Source: Nissolia schottii
Lineage: Eukaryota; Streptophyta; Magnoliopsida; Fabales; Fabaceae
Assembly (NCBI GenBank): GCA_003254905.1
Contig: QANU01077325.1
Span: 373,313-437,312, forward strand
DNA: 64,000 nucleotides
Direction of reading: 5' to 3'
Part shown: positions 1 through 12,445 of the stretch, piece after piece
Layout of the letters: the number at the start of each line of letters is the position of its first letter
Position numbering within the stretch: position 1 is the first letter of the stretch
The notes under the pieces: generated by a model
The model's input: only the letters and a program-made list of their open reading frames with translations
What the model was told of the DNA's origin: nothing
Databases searched by the model: none
Translations under genes and position numbers: made by a program

Positions 1-600
1 GAAGACAAAACCGACCTAGTCACTTTTTTGTTTCTTGTTCTTCATTTTATAGCCCTCTTTTTTTTTTTTCCTCTCTTCCACGAATTGTTTCCTATCTGCC
101 AAATCCTTTTACTTTAATTATAATTGATTCGAATATCTGTCATCTCACTTCCTCTCTCACTCTAATTATGACCAGAAAATATGCACTTGCCTCCCAACAC
201 GAGCTATTTTTTTGGAGTTAGGAGTTAGGTGTCATGTAGCCATACCTAATTAACTTGACAGCTGAAATTTTGATGAGATATGTTGTTTTTACCTAGGAAT
301 TCATAGTCACTTGTAAACAAATAAGTGGAATCTATTTTTAGAAGGAAAAAGAAAAATAAGGGTGAATCTACTCATTTATTTTGAATTGTCTACGGTTATA
401 TCTCATTCTCTGTCAACAAATATCATTCCAATTCGAAATGTTGTTTGCAAAATCTGTGAGAAGTGGGCCCCTCAAAGTGCAATGGAAAGTAAAACCCTTC
501 TGTATTGGAGGGAAAATTGATCAAAATATTTATGCCCCACATATATGATCACAACATGCACTCACCATCTCCATATATCAATTAGCAAACTTGTATGAAT
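1..600. other. Intergenic, nothing recognised
   Basis: AT-rich sequence with poly-T and poly-A runs. No open reading frame of note, no RNA gene and no repeat boundary that I can support. Confidence 0.5.
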
Positions 601-925
601 ATGTCTCCCTCTGTTTCTTCTGCATTGACTTTTGATGCATTGGTAGCAAGGTTCAAATTGCGCCTAGCTATTAACCTGGATCAAATAAATGGTACATATA
701 GTTGATATGATTGGTTGTTGCCTTTCTGTAACATTTTAGCATTTTGAAGACAATGACGCTGATGAGTTAATTCATATCTATGATTGTGTGGATGTAGTAC
801 TCAACAAATTAAAAGAGTTGGGTGCATCAGAAGTCAATGAAGTTGATGAAAATTTCAACTCCACTCCCCGCATTTTAGATTGCCCTTTGAAGAAAGTTAA
901 TTCAATTTGTCAAACATTTTGCTAG
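601..925 (+). CDS. Possible two-exon small gene or gene relic, unknown family
   Basis: I do not recognise this. An ATG at 601 opens a 30-codon exon (601-691) that ends at a GT donor (gtacat). An AG acceptor at 748-749 lets the frame continue through 750-925 to a TAG. The joined length is 267 bases, exactly 89 codons, giving 88 residues. The second exon is acidic and hydrophilic (DNDADELIHIYD near its start, LNKLKELGASEV in the middle). The first half is hydrophobic and basic (ALVARFKLRLAI). No domain is apparent. It could be a captured or decayed fragment of a larger gene, or chance. The only support is the frame and splice-site agreement, so confidence is low. Confidence 0.22.
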
Positions 926-3900
926 TGAATCCTCTCCTTCCCTCAATTCATATCATTCCCTTTTTTACAACAAATAACTTTTAGGTTAAAAGGTGACAAA
1001 TGATACTATATGGATAAAATAATCTAATTAGCCTGGGCTAAGTTCTGCAATGCAGAGCATATTTTTGACTACTTTGGAGTTAGTACTTATTTTCATACTT
1101 CAATGATTGGATGCATGCAAAAATTGATAAATTAGTTGTATTATTAAAACTCATTTTATGTTAAATATTGAGTCATTTCACTCATCATTTATCAATGGAT
1201 GTGATTTTAATTGATCACACCCCATTACATCTCATCTAACAGTGGACGATGAGTTACTCAGACACAGCATCCCAATCAAAATGAGCATAAATAACATTTT
1301 TTTTTATATATATCTCACTAATAATGTAACCTCTCTTTTCCCTTCCTCGTGCGTGCATGGAAGTCTACAAGTCTAGTCAAGATTCGAGTCATATGCACAT
1401 TTGAAAAAAAATTTAACTACAATTTGTCAAATGTGCATCTATATATATATATATATATTACACCAGATGCATCATGCATGCTGTTGAAAGTGCCTAAAAA
1501 ACTAAACTATACACGTCCTTGTTTCAGCACATTTCCCACCAAAATTGACTATATTAAAATCCACACACTCTTACATTACTGCATTATTAAGCTTGCTCAG
1601 TAGCTAAAACTCTTCAAAGAGGCCAAAAATCATACGTCATGGTTACACTCACAAGGGAAAGAGGCCTGTGGAAACATGTGGTGTGGTTAAAAAAAGATGG
1701 GAAGAGTAGCTAATAAGAATGTGTACATATAGGGACAGGAAAACAGAGGTATATTGAAATAGGGAGAAAGTCTAAGTTTAGGTGAGGAGATATTGAATTG
1801 TTATGAAGGTATGGACCCACATACTTACACTTATACCAAGATTGAAAAAATTTAGACAATCAAAATAATTTTGGCAAGATATAATTGTTGTGACATTTTA
1901 TTAACTCTAGGATAAATTGGTGAATTTATCTACTTTATTTAATCTAATTAGTCTCATAATTTAAAGAATTCTAATTTGTTTTAACTAACTAGTATTAGCG
2001 AAAATTTTAAGTGTTCTAAAAGTAAAAAAAAAAAAATCAAATTTTGATCACTATTTTAAAATCTCAACAAATATTTAATTAAAAGTGTTGTGAAAACAAA
2101 AAAAAAAAATAAATATGATTACCCACAAAAATTAAACGGTCAAATGGTAAACGATTCATAAATAAAACATTTGTCAAGGCACCTTAAGAATTTTTCCTTA
2201 GTAATGATCTTTGAGGAATCTTGGAGAATTTGATAAAGAAATACTATATCACAATACCACAAAGCCAGAAGTCTCTCTAGCAGAGGTCAAACAAACAATT
2301 TAAGATAATCACGAGCGAGAGAGAGAGAGAGAGGTAGTAGATTTTAACAACTGTCAAAGGAGAGAGAGAGAGGGGGAAGAAGAAAATGGTGGTAGTTGCC
2401 ACATGATTTCCAACAGTACATAAAAGGGACCAGCCGCATCTGTATCCATTATGTACGTTTAATACAATTTATAGACCAACGAGAGTGGCTTTGTTAGCCC
2501 TGTCCGAATATTGTGTGTTATATTCTCTATTTTTTGTTTTTCCTTCCCCTTTATAAGCTGTAACCATAAATGTATTTTTAATGTATAGTAGTATGTCTTA
2601 AACTTGTGAGGACTCCATGAAATTCTGCTGCTGAATTATGATATATATGAAGTTCTCCCCATTTCTTTCTTTCACACTCTCTCCCCATCAAATAAACAGC
2701 ATGATCCAAGACTAAATCAAGTTCTTTTCTCAGAGATGATTGATTGAAGATATGTTTGGATATGCAGTTTGCACACAACACATGATCATCATAATAGGTA
2801 TGGAAGAGAAAGGCACACCATCACCTCAAATATTGGTTAGTATAACTATGTGTGTGTATATATATATCTATATATATATTTAGGGTTTAAATGATTGTTT
2901 CTTCTATTCTATCTTTTGAGCAAATAAATCAATAACGTGATCAGTTTACAATTCATAGTCTTGATGAGAGTCTTCACCAATAATATCTTCCTTCAGGTTT
3001 TTTTCTTTATTAGGATCATGACGGTTCCTTTCCTTATGCCTTCTTATTACAATATACGATGGTTCCCCCAAGTAATTGAAGGTTTCATAATCAATTCCTA
3101 TCTTTTACTCTAAATAAATAATATTTTGGGCGACCTGAAATTAATTTCCTTCTTCTTAAGAACACGTCGTGTTGAGTTGGTGTATATATGATGAGAAGCA
3201 CTCTCTGGAATAATATATCTTCCCAAAGCGTGCCTATTAAATCATTGTCTTCATCTTATATACTACGATTATATCTTTGAGCATACTCTTGTCAATGCCT
3301 ATGAGCCCATTGCAATATTTAGTTTTTCGGTGATTAAAATGGATACCTATTAATTTCTTGTTTAATATTTGCTGATTTCAAAAATAAAATGACCTAGAAT
3401 AATGCGCCTGCACCACAGTTTGCACCTTTTTCTATTGCACGACTACTCTTAAATTATTATTTTCCTTTATATATATTTTTTATGAGTACGTGTTCCATAG
3501 CTGTAGCTTCCATTTAATGATTAATAAAGGCACTTAATTAACAAGGAAAAATTCTTTGAATATGTAGATCTGAACATCACAAAAATTTTCAGTGTCGTGG
3601 TAGAAAAGTTGGTTGCACTATTTATACTTAACTCTTGACTTTTGAACTAATTCTATTCATGCGGTTGGTTGATATACGCGTGTACTCTATATAACTAAGG
3701 GATCTCTAATAAATGCTTCTGCTATATACTACATAACTTGTGACAGTAACTTTACCGTCACAACCTCATAGCATTTCCGTGCAACTATTTTAACAGTAGT
3801 TTTAAAGGCTTTAGTAATTGTTGCAGAGAAATTACATCTTGTCCTCACGTGTTCTTGGTCTTGTTCTCTTGTTGCTCATTTATTAAGCTCTATTCCCTGT

Positions 3901-4000
3901 TTGTTTCTCAGACATGAATTACATATTCTAATTTGGTAAGTGAATTTATTATTATTATTGGAGCCCTTTGGTGTGGAACCCGTGCAACCAACAAACAAAC
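926..4000. other. Intergenic region and promoter side of the GARP gene
   Basis: AT-rich. Holds a (TA)n run at about 1439-1458, GA-rich runs at about 2316-2332 and 2362-2372, and a second TA-rich run at about 2858-2878. The GA tracts lie about 1.6 kb before the ATG of the downstream gene. A 67-codon reverse-strand frame at 2578-2781 has no support. No other gene is visible. Confidence 0.5.
2311..2375. repeat. GA-rich simple repeat
   Basis: Two blocks of GAGAGA (from about 2316 and from about 2362) separated by roughly 30 bases of mixed sequence. Such tracts are common in plant promoters and 5' leaders; a function here is not shown. Confidence 0.7.
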
Positions 4001-7000
4001 ATGTCAGAAGAATATTATGAGAAATGCACTTCTTTTGATTTGAATGAAGAAGCTAGCAGTGAAGATGATAATGATAACAATAATATTGATGAGGAGGAGG
4101 AGGAGAAAGAGAAAGCAAATATGGATATAATTGAGGGAACTTCAAGAAATAGAAGTAGTAGTAGTTGTAGCAGTGGTTCAAGAGAAGAAAGAAAGGAGAG
4201 AAAAAGTAGGGTTAGACAATATGTTAGATCCAAGCTGCCTCGGCTTCGGTGGACCCCTGAGCTTCATCTCTCCTTTGTGCATGCTGTTGAAAGGCTTGGT
4301 GGTCAAGAGAGTAAGTATTTACATCTTCCGTAGCATTACTTATTTGTTATGTGTTATTTGTATTGATTTTGTATGAGATATTGTGTTGAGTTATACTTAT
4401 ACTTCATTTACCGTTTAATGAATTTCATCTAATGATTGATAAAGAGCAGATCAATATAGTATCTCGTACAAATAAGTGCACATAATACTTTTGATCTCGT
4501 ACATATTAAGATATTTACTTTTGATCCATATAAATAACGTTACTCCTTAATTATATAGTATTGGCTCAACTCATCACCATTAATTAAATGTTTTGTGTCT
4601 CTCTTTATGATACTTACTCTTGATATCTACTTTTGAAATGTACAAATAATGTTACTCCTTATTTATATAGTCATCCTCATAGTTAAAAGTGTTTTGAAAT
4701 CACATTACCTAATACAACAGTCATATATATTGTGGTCCATGTGGTAACCACATCTGTATCACAGTACCGCAATGCATTGTGGTGTGATTCCAATTCACAT
4801 GAATCAACCACAATGTAATCCCATGATCTAGCTGAAATAAGCCGCATTAGAGCCGCATCATGTTCAATTCCAATTTTAATTTACAATTACATAAAATTTC
4901 ACGCTCCAATAATAATGAGCATTGCGGGTTGTGACAACTGCACATTGCCCTCAATCACAATCACAATAATAACAACTGCAATGGCAATCACAATGGCATC
5001 TGTGAAACCAACCACAATTGTGAAAATTGAATTTTTTTTTTAAAAAAAAAAATTTGAAACACTGCATTACTTGGTCCAGGAGCAACACCCAAGTTGGTGC
5101 TGCAGCTAATGAATGTGAGAGGACTCAGCATTGCTCATGTCAAGAGTCACTTGCAGGTAATTACACAATTGATGTTTGAGAAAATATACTCTTTGAATCA
5201 TAGTTTCGCACATTTGACCTATGAATTTATGTAGAATCCCCTCACCATTAACATAATCCATTTCTAATGTCTTGGTTGATAGATGTATTTTTTTTCCCGG
5301 CAATAATTTCATCATTATTTAATTTTCATTTCAGATGTATCGTAGCAAGAAACTTGATGAGACCGGGCAAGGTGAGGGCTACCTAAATCTTTTTTTATGA
5401 GAAGTCTTGGGAAAAAAAATAATTTTTCTCTAATAAAATACAGGATATCGACAAATAATACAAATAAAGTATACTAATTATTTTCAAACAAATTAACTAG
5501 TACTGTCATTCATACAATAATTTTTAAAAACAATTTCTCTGAAAAAAAAAGTGTTCCTAGCTACCATGATATTAATTTCATTAAGTAATATTAAACTTTC
5601 GTACCCTTATAAGTTTCTTAAAAAAGTTATTTTACGAAACTAAATTTCGTGGATCATATAGTTATTATATCATGACCCATCAGTTTGTAAAACAGATATG
5701 TATGTTTACAATTATACTTTACAAGTTTTTTAACCACCGTCTTAATGCAAGCAAACTAACTTTGTAAGAACTTGGACATAACAAGGAAGGGTCAGTTTGT
5801 TTTAAATCTTTATAAACTAAAGAGGAAGAACTTGACTTTTGAGAGATACTTTAGATAGAAGCATACTCTTCATTTACTTGTGTATATAACGACTAAGAAA
5901 CCGAAATTTTCCTTGTCCAATTGAAAAGAATTAAGACCAAATAAGCATTAACTAAACGTATTTACAAATATAGAGTTCAAGGAGAGTGAACATTAAATTT
6001 TATATACAGCTACTTGCAAAACTCACTTTGACTTAAGAAAATATATATAGTGGATATGAACCCTAAAACAAAATAACAAATTAGTAAAACACTATATAAT
6101 TTTCTTTACCGTAGCTCTCATGATTAAGAAAATTGATATAATTAATTGGAAGGACTTAAGGTCGTTCATCTTATATTCACTTGTTGCAGTACTAAGCCAC
6201 GAAGTAGGTCGTAGAAATCAGATACTCAATCATCAGCAACACTCCATGAGCCTTCATCAACATTTCAAGATGGGAAATGGTGGAATTGTTCTGGAAAGTA
6301 ATTTCAACGATCATAATCATTTCCAAGGTGTGGTCCAGCCCCCTAGCTTCTCCCTATCAGGTTCGTTTGCAAATGCCACGGATTCAAGGTAACTTCAATT
6401 AAACCAATTATATATTGAAATCCTTCATCTAATTTTGTTTTTCCACGTGGTTCTCCTAGAAGAAAATTTTCAACAAAATTATTTCCATACTAACCCTAAT
6501 TATTTGTAATCTCATAATTTTTCTCTAGGCAACATCAATGGTATAACTTCATTGATCATCAACCTTTAAGAATACCAAATTATGTAACAAGCAACCGAGT
6601 TGTATCCACAACTCAAGGAAGATCAGTTGCTTCTTCAAACCACCAAATTCAACTCATGAACACATCCAGCAGAATTGCACCCATTAGACCAAGCCAATTC
6701 CTTGAAGAGAAGAAGTGGCCTCCATTAGAAATCATGAACAATCATCAATGGAAATTCAAAAGTAATTTACCAGCCGCCAATAATAATATTGGCACTGATC
6801 TTTGGACACGATCTGCTGAGCGGAGGTTCGAGAACAATCCAGAATTTGAACCCCCATTTCGGATAAAGGTAAAAATTAAAATTAAGGCTAAACAAATTAT
6901 GAGTTTTAATCGTTATGCATTGACATTTAATCAAAATCAAATTCTTATTGAATGATAATATTGTTTCCAACTAAAAAATTATAGAGAATAACATTGTATG

Positions 7001-7196
7001 TTCATTATCCATTAATTGTTTAATTTGTTCTTTCTTCATCGTTCATAAATAATTTATTATGCAGTTGAATCAAGAGAGAGGGCAGAAAAAGGAGCAGCGG
7101 CTGCCTGATTTGCGACTGGGTTTGAGTCACGGAGATGGAACTGAATTTGGCGGCAAAGAAACCCAAAAAATCAACACTACGCTTTCACTTTCTTAG
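4001..7196 (+). CDS. GARP-family MYB-like transcription factor with EAR motifs
   Basis: Six exons: 4001-4310, 5080-5156, 5335-5371, 6190-6388, 6529-6868 and 7065-7196. All introns are GT-AG and phases agree, giving 364 residues. An acidic, Ser-rich N-terminus holds DLNEEA (13-18). The single GARP/MYB-like DNA-binding domain runs about 79-137: KLPRLRWTPELH, then ATPKLVLQLM and the third-helix signature VKSHLQMYRSKK. Near the C-terminus DLRLGL (336-341) and a terminal TTLSLS fit EAR-type LxLxL repression motifs. The family is the putative MYB proteins related to Arabidopsis At2g40260, At2g38300 and At1g14600 (established knowledge); they act in the nucleus. I infer a repressor role from the EAR-like motifs. 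The ATG at 4001 is chosen because the upstream in-frame Met (3968) adds only residues without family character. Intron 1 (769 bp) carries a probable MITE. Which member of the family it is remains open. Confidence 0.9.
4687..5065. mobile_element. Probable MITE inside intron 1 of the GARP gene
   Basis: The left end reads AGTGTTTTGAAATC and the right end, inverted, reads CAGTGTTTCAAATTT. The inner part is rich in CACAAT/ATTGTG motifs (for example CCACAATGTAATCC and CCACAATTGTGAAA). I could not find a clean target site duplication, so the class (hAT-like is my guess) is uncertain. Confidence 0.4.
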
Positions 7197-7784
7197 AATC
7201 TTATTTACTTTTGTCAATAACTCAAATACCACACACTACTTAGCTAATTGATCATAAATACCGTTCTTGAGAGAGATGATATATTCACCTCACAAAAGTG
7301 AATAGGAAATCAAGTTAAATCATAGTTTCCACTGTTCTGAGTTAAGACTTAAATCGGATCCTTTAAACAATAAGTTTATGAAGTACTTTTGAGTATATAC
7401 TCTTTACTTAGTTTATTCTTAATTAATGTGAGACTTTATGCTTAATCACAATGTTTATTTTTGGCAGTTTGTAAAAATATAAATTGAACTCATCTAAATG
7501 ATAGTTTTAGAATAATATTGATAATGATGGAATTTTCAAAGTTTCATATTTTGTCGAGACACTTAAACAAAAATAGCAAAAGAGAAATATTTATTTTAAT
7601 TTTCATTTTTCTAAAACTTTTTAATCAATTTTTCTTCCCAATCAAATTATTTTCTCAACCCATCCCTTGATCTCTCTCTCTCTTTTTTTTTTTTGTTCTC
7701 TTCAATTTCTCTCTAACAAATCCCATTAACTTCTCCTACCATCTCTCTATTTTTACTTCTATAAAACGACAGCTCTTCTATATA
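7197..7784. other. 3' flank of the GARP gene
   Basis: AT-rich, with a CT-rich tract at about 7672-7695. The part from about 7375 to 7560 resembles two later segments (about 8520-8640 and 9885-9985), so it probably includes a decayed dispersed repeat. No gene seen. Confidence 0.4.
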
Positions 7785-8330
7785 AGAAATTGTTTTGGAT
7801 TTGGACTTATTAAACTTAAGTGACATGTTTTTATTACCATCTTCTTTTTAACCTAACTAAATGCATATTTTTCATTGTAATTTAAAACATTTATTTTGTC
7901 CAAATCAAATCGTTCTGCCTAATGTCATAGTTTGACGTGGCCCTACTTCACTGAAACGAGCATAAGGCCTTGGGAGAACCACTCCCCAAAAGCTAGCTAT
8001 TAAGGAGGGAGAGCCCAAGGCCTTATAAGGCCCTTCTTGCAAGGAACCCCCCCCGATGTGGGACTTCGTTACATTCACCCACCCCACTATTAATAAGACG
8101 AGCAAGCTCTTATCACCATTGTTCACTTTAGCCATGGCGAAAAAACATTCTTGCACTTCTGTCAAAAAGTTCATACTTACCTCCTTACCCGTAATACCAG
8201 CAACAAAGTGTTTGTTATCTTAAGTGTTTCAAAAGTGTATATATAAATGGATAGAAAAGTAAATTTTGTGTACATTTTCTTAAAATTCAAAATATATTTT
8301 TTATGTAATTTCATTATCATTCAATCATAC
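7785..8330. repeat. Decayed dispersed repeat, copy 1
   Basis: The part 7912-8310 aligns by eye with 10203-10490: both carry CCTAATGTCATA, CCACTATTAATAAGA, CATTGTTCAC, CAGCAACAAAGTGTTTGT and TTTTCTTAAAA in the same order. The 7800-7910 part aligns with 9094-9190 (TTATTAAACTT.AGTGACATGTT). It also holds a segment (GGGAGAGCCCAAGGCCTTATAAGG, ending CGATGTGGGAC) of a type seen in many plant repeats; an inverted relative lies at about 31256-31340. No coding capacity, so the class is unknown. Confidence 0.6.
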
Positions 8331-9093
8331 AAGTTAAAAGGAGCTATGTGGACAATATAAGAGTTCCTATCTGAATGACAATGTTAATGCAAAAATTCAA
8401 CTCAAATTATAAAGGATAACACTATATCTAGTCACAAAAATGTCAAGAATCTAAAATCTAATCATAATTTTTGATAATCTAAGCTTTGATTAGATTCAAA
8501 GACTTAACTCAATAAGTAATTTGAGTACTTTTATACTCTTGATTTAGTTTATTCTTAACTAACATGAGACTTTCCACTCTAAGACGTTTGTTATTTTTCT
8601 TTTGCAAGTGATTGGTTTAATCATATGCAAAACAAATAAAGCGCAAAATAATATAGACTAAGAATGTAGGTAGTTATATTCTATGTATTGTGGGTAGTTA
8701 TGCAACAAAATTGGGTAATTTTAGGGGTTTTACAAATTATAATTTTAAGTTTTATATTGAATTTTATTTTAACGTAATTTATGTGTAAAATAGTTTTACA
8801 TTATCATCTAATAATATATTGTTATATATAAAAGTTTTAATGTAATGAATGTGGAATCATTTTTATCAACAAAACATTATATAATTAAATAATTAAATGA
8901 TAGTAGTGTTAAACTATTTTAACTTTCTTGCTAGTGTTAAGGATAAGGAGATCAGAATTAACTTTCTGATACACTGACAAGAATGTCTACCCACCACGGC
9001 TGAAGAAAGGTGATGAGTTTGCCTCCCATACATATGTGGGGTGGGTCCTCTAAACCAGGAGGGGGTGAAAGAAGGGCCACAGTGAATTATTAG

Positions 9094-10160
9094 TCTTATT
9101 TATTAAACTTGAGTGACATGTTCTTATTACCAAATCTTGTGTAGTCTCTTTATGCATATCTTCATTGTAATTTAGAGTATATTTATTTTATCTAAATTTA
9201 AAATTTCTTAGATTCCAGCTAAATTTTGTTTCTCAAAAAAAAAAAAAAAAAAAAGGAAACACTTAGTTTTGCTATATTGCATAAGTTGCGTTTACCTCTT
9301 TAATAATGTCTCATACATAATCATTTTTAAATTAAATTTGGTTCACCGTTCACATAAATTTTTATTATCAATTTGTTATTGTGATAACTCAACTTCTTTA
9401 ATTAATAGCTTAATGATAATATATTAATGACATGATAAAATAAACAGTATCCCAAAATTGAATTCTGTGTGTCTGTTTTTGCATCCTTCTGCCCTGTTCC
9501 TTTCTTTGATAGATGATTGTTCAATCTCTGCATCATTGGTGTCTTAGTTCTATATTTGTTTGTTTTTGCTTTGGTTTGTGCTGTACTAAACTAAAATGAG
9601 GGGAAAATATTGAAGACTAGTCACCAAATTTTTCTCATGTTTTATTTTTAAGATGTATATCTTCTAGAATATCATTGAATTTAGTAATATTTAAATTATT
9701 GGTATGGATATGGATAGATTCTGTTATGATATAAAAAATCTGTTGAGATTTGAAATAAGGACTCCTAATGGTTAAGAATCATTAGTTATAATATAAAGTC
9801 AACAGCTAAGTGTGTAGCAGAAGTAGCCTAAACGGACCGGGCCTAAACGGGGTTGACCTACCCGTTTTGACAGCCATACTAAATCACAATGCTTACTTTT
9901 GACAACTTGTAAGAGTACACATTGAGATCATCTAAATGACAGCCCCACATATGCTGATGGAATTTGAAAAGTCTCTACTATGATGCATTCGGAGAATTGG
10001 TTAATATAAAATTTAAATCTATGGAATCTAAGAAAGTATAAATTTAGACAAAAAAAAGTTCTAGATTACAATAAAGAACATACTCATTTAGTCAAGTAGA
10101 AAGAGACTATAGAAGATGGTAATAATAACATTTCACTCAAGTTTAATAAATCCAAATCCA
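9094..10160. repeat. Inverted pair of decayed repeat arms
   Basis: Bases 9094-9240 and 10010-10160 are imperfect inverted copies of one another. The left has TTATTAAACTTGAGTGACATG and the right has the reverse, CACTCAAGTTTAATAAAT. The space between contains a 230-bp segment (about 9600-9830) that recurs in direct orientation at about 10635-10825. This looks like nested, partly deleted transposon remains. Confidence 0.5.
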
Positions 10161-10202
10161 ACTTTTTAATTATTTCTTACACGTAACAAGAGAATTCAAG
10201 TC

Positions 10203-10825
10203 TGTGTTGCGCCTAATGTCATAATTCACTGTGGCGCTACTTTGATCCACTCCACTATTAATAAGAGGACCAATAAACTCTCATAACCATTGTTCACGTC
10301 AGCCATGGTGGGAAAGGCATTCTTGCCAGTTTGTAAAGTCAATACTTATCTCCTTACCCTTAACACCAGCAACAAAGTGTTTGTGATTTTATGTCCAATT
10401 CAGATGTATTTCAAACGTATATGTAGGGGATAGAAACATAAATTTTGTCCATTTTCTTAAAACTCAAAATATATTTTTTTATGTCACGACAACGTAATAT
10501 AGTTTTATATTATCATTCAATTATATGTTATTATATTAATAAAAATAATTATTTTTCCCACTCATTACACTAACAGTTTCACATGTGACAATACATTATT
10601 AGATAACAATATAAAAATATTTTACGCAAAAATAAGGAGAAAATATTGAAGACTAATCACCAACTTTTTCTCATGTTTTATCGTTAAAATGTATATTCTT
10701 TAGAATATCCTCAAATTTAGTAATATTTAAATTATTAGTACTGATATCAATAGATTCTGTTGGGATATAGAAAATCTGTTGAGATTTGAAATAAGGACTC
10801 TTAGTGGTTAAGAATCATTGGTTAT
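10203..10825. repeat. Decayed dispersed repeats, copy 2 (target of the CACTA insertion)
   Basis: 10203-10490 repeats 7912-8310. 10635-10825, continued at 13397-13427, repeats 9600-9830. Matching blocks include AAAATATTGAAGACTA.TCACCAA, TTTAGTAATATTTAAATTATT and GTTGAGATTTGAAATAAGGACTC. The interruption between 10825 and 13397 is the CACTA element. Confidence 0.65.
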
Positions 10826-11391
10826 CACTACTAGAAAATAGCATATTACCGTCAGAAAACCATTTGACAGTATTACCTTCGGAACTAACTAAAAAATCTA
10901 ATGGTAAATGCATTTAAGGTGAACCAGATTAATTTTGGTAACGATCACCGTCAGAAACAAGAACCTGACAATAATTCCGATGGTAATAGTTGGTGCCAAG
11001 TGGCACGTCGTTAGACGAAAGGCTTACCGTCGGATATGGTCGACGGTAATAGGGTCAAAATCTGAAGAGAAACCTTTCCCTACCCATTATAACATTGAAC
11101 CAATTATCATCGAAAAAATTGACGGTAATAGCCTCAAACTTTTTTGCACGTTTTTTTGTGCCTACATTTTCCCATTCAAACGTTTTCCGGTGCGCACGTT
11201 TTCCGGTAGTCAATGTAATTATCATCGGCTTTATGCGATGGTAATGATTATATATAGAGAGCTCCTCCGGCTCTCCCTCCCTCACTTCCACTGTACACCC
11301 TCCTCTTCCGCGTCCTCTCAATGGTGCTCCTTCGGATGTTTCACCAGCGCGACCGCCACCGCCACCACCAAATCGCCGCCGCCATTGGCTG

Positions 11392-11667
11392 TTGGCACAA
11401 TTGGCTATTTTAGAGGAGAGGGCGAAGAAGTTTGAATCGGATGCTGGCAGGGCCACGGCTACAACCGAGGAGAAAGCATTTGAGGCTACTGAGATGAAGA
11501 AGGAGTATGATGTCTACCTGAAACTGTTAAAGGAGGCCGTGGATGCGGCCTTTAAATCAACGATGGGCCATGTTAAGCATCTTGTTCCCGAGTTTTATTG
11601 GAGTGTGGTTTATCTTGACAAGTATTATGACCCTGAAACCAACAACATTAAGGATCTAGATGGTTAG
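11392..11667 (+). pseudogene. Possible captured coding fragment within the CACTA element
   Basis: A 91-codon frame with coding-like composition: a charged, helical N-terminal part (LEERAKKFESDAGRATA, then EEKAFEATEMKKEYDVYLK) and a more hydrophobic end (VKHLVPEFYWSVVYLDKYYD). It is preceded by a GC-rich Ala/Pro stretch. I do not recognise the family. It is not a CACTA transposase domain that I can identify. It could be a transduplicated host exon or an element-specific remnant. Confidence 0.35.
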
Positions 11668-11834
11668 GTGTCAACTTGGGGGAGTAATAACAACAGAGTC
11701 CAAGATGGTGGGTCACAAACTTAAGGTGGGAGGAAATATATGGTGTTTTGTGTATGTTTTGTATTAGCTAGTACTTTTGTGTAAGTTTAAGGTTTAGGGT
11801 TTAATGATGTAATCTTGTTTGTTATCATCATTTC

Positions 11835-12092
11835 ACTCTGCATTAACTCCTCCTTATATACTACTATTAGTTACTCACTTCTTATTGACTCTGTCACTCA
11901 CTATCTTAATTTAATATTTTGTCATTGTTATGCATGTTTTGTTTGTCCTCTTTAGTACCATTTGAGTTTATGGTACTGAAGAAGCAACAAAACATAACAA
12001 TAACAAAAATATTTAAATTAAGATAGTGAATGGCAGAGTCAAAAAGAAGCTGGTAAGCAATAGTGGTCTTCGAGGAGGAAGTAATGTAGAGT
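11835..12092. repeat. Long inverted repeat (hairpin) inside the CACTA element
   Basis: The left arm (about 11835-11948) and right arm (about 11981-12092) are imperfect reverse complements over about 110 bases with a spacer of about 30. Matching parts include ACTCTGCATTAACTCCTCC against GAGGAGGAAGTAATGTAGAGT, and CACTATCTTAATTTAA against TTAAATTAAGATAGTG. Confidence 0.75.
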
Positions 12093-12445
12093 ACGGGTTG
12101 TTACCGTCGGACAAATCCAACGGTAATGACCATCAACCTAAAGCCTAACCTTACTCGCACGAGATGTTCCTTGTCTCGTGCAAGACGTTTTACCGTAGGA
12201 AACAACTGACGGTAACAAAAGTGAAAATTTACCAAAATTATCGCGCTACTTTTTTGTACCTTTAGAATGTTTGCCACAAAGCCCACGGTAATCCTTTAAA
12301 TTAAATGAATCGTTTTGATAAAGCGATTATAGTCAGACTATGTTCAGTTACCATCGGTAATTACCGACGGTAATGTTCTAAAAATTTACTTAAACGCATT
12401 TCATTCTCCCACAGCACACCATTCACTTATTTCTTCTTTCTCTTC

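Noticed and set aside
12101..12286. 61-codon reverse frame within the CACTA element
   Set aside because: It overlaps the paired CCGACGGTAA boxes, has no domain and is best explained as chance.
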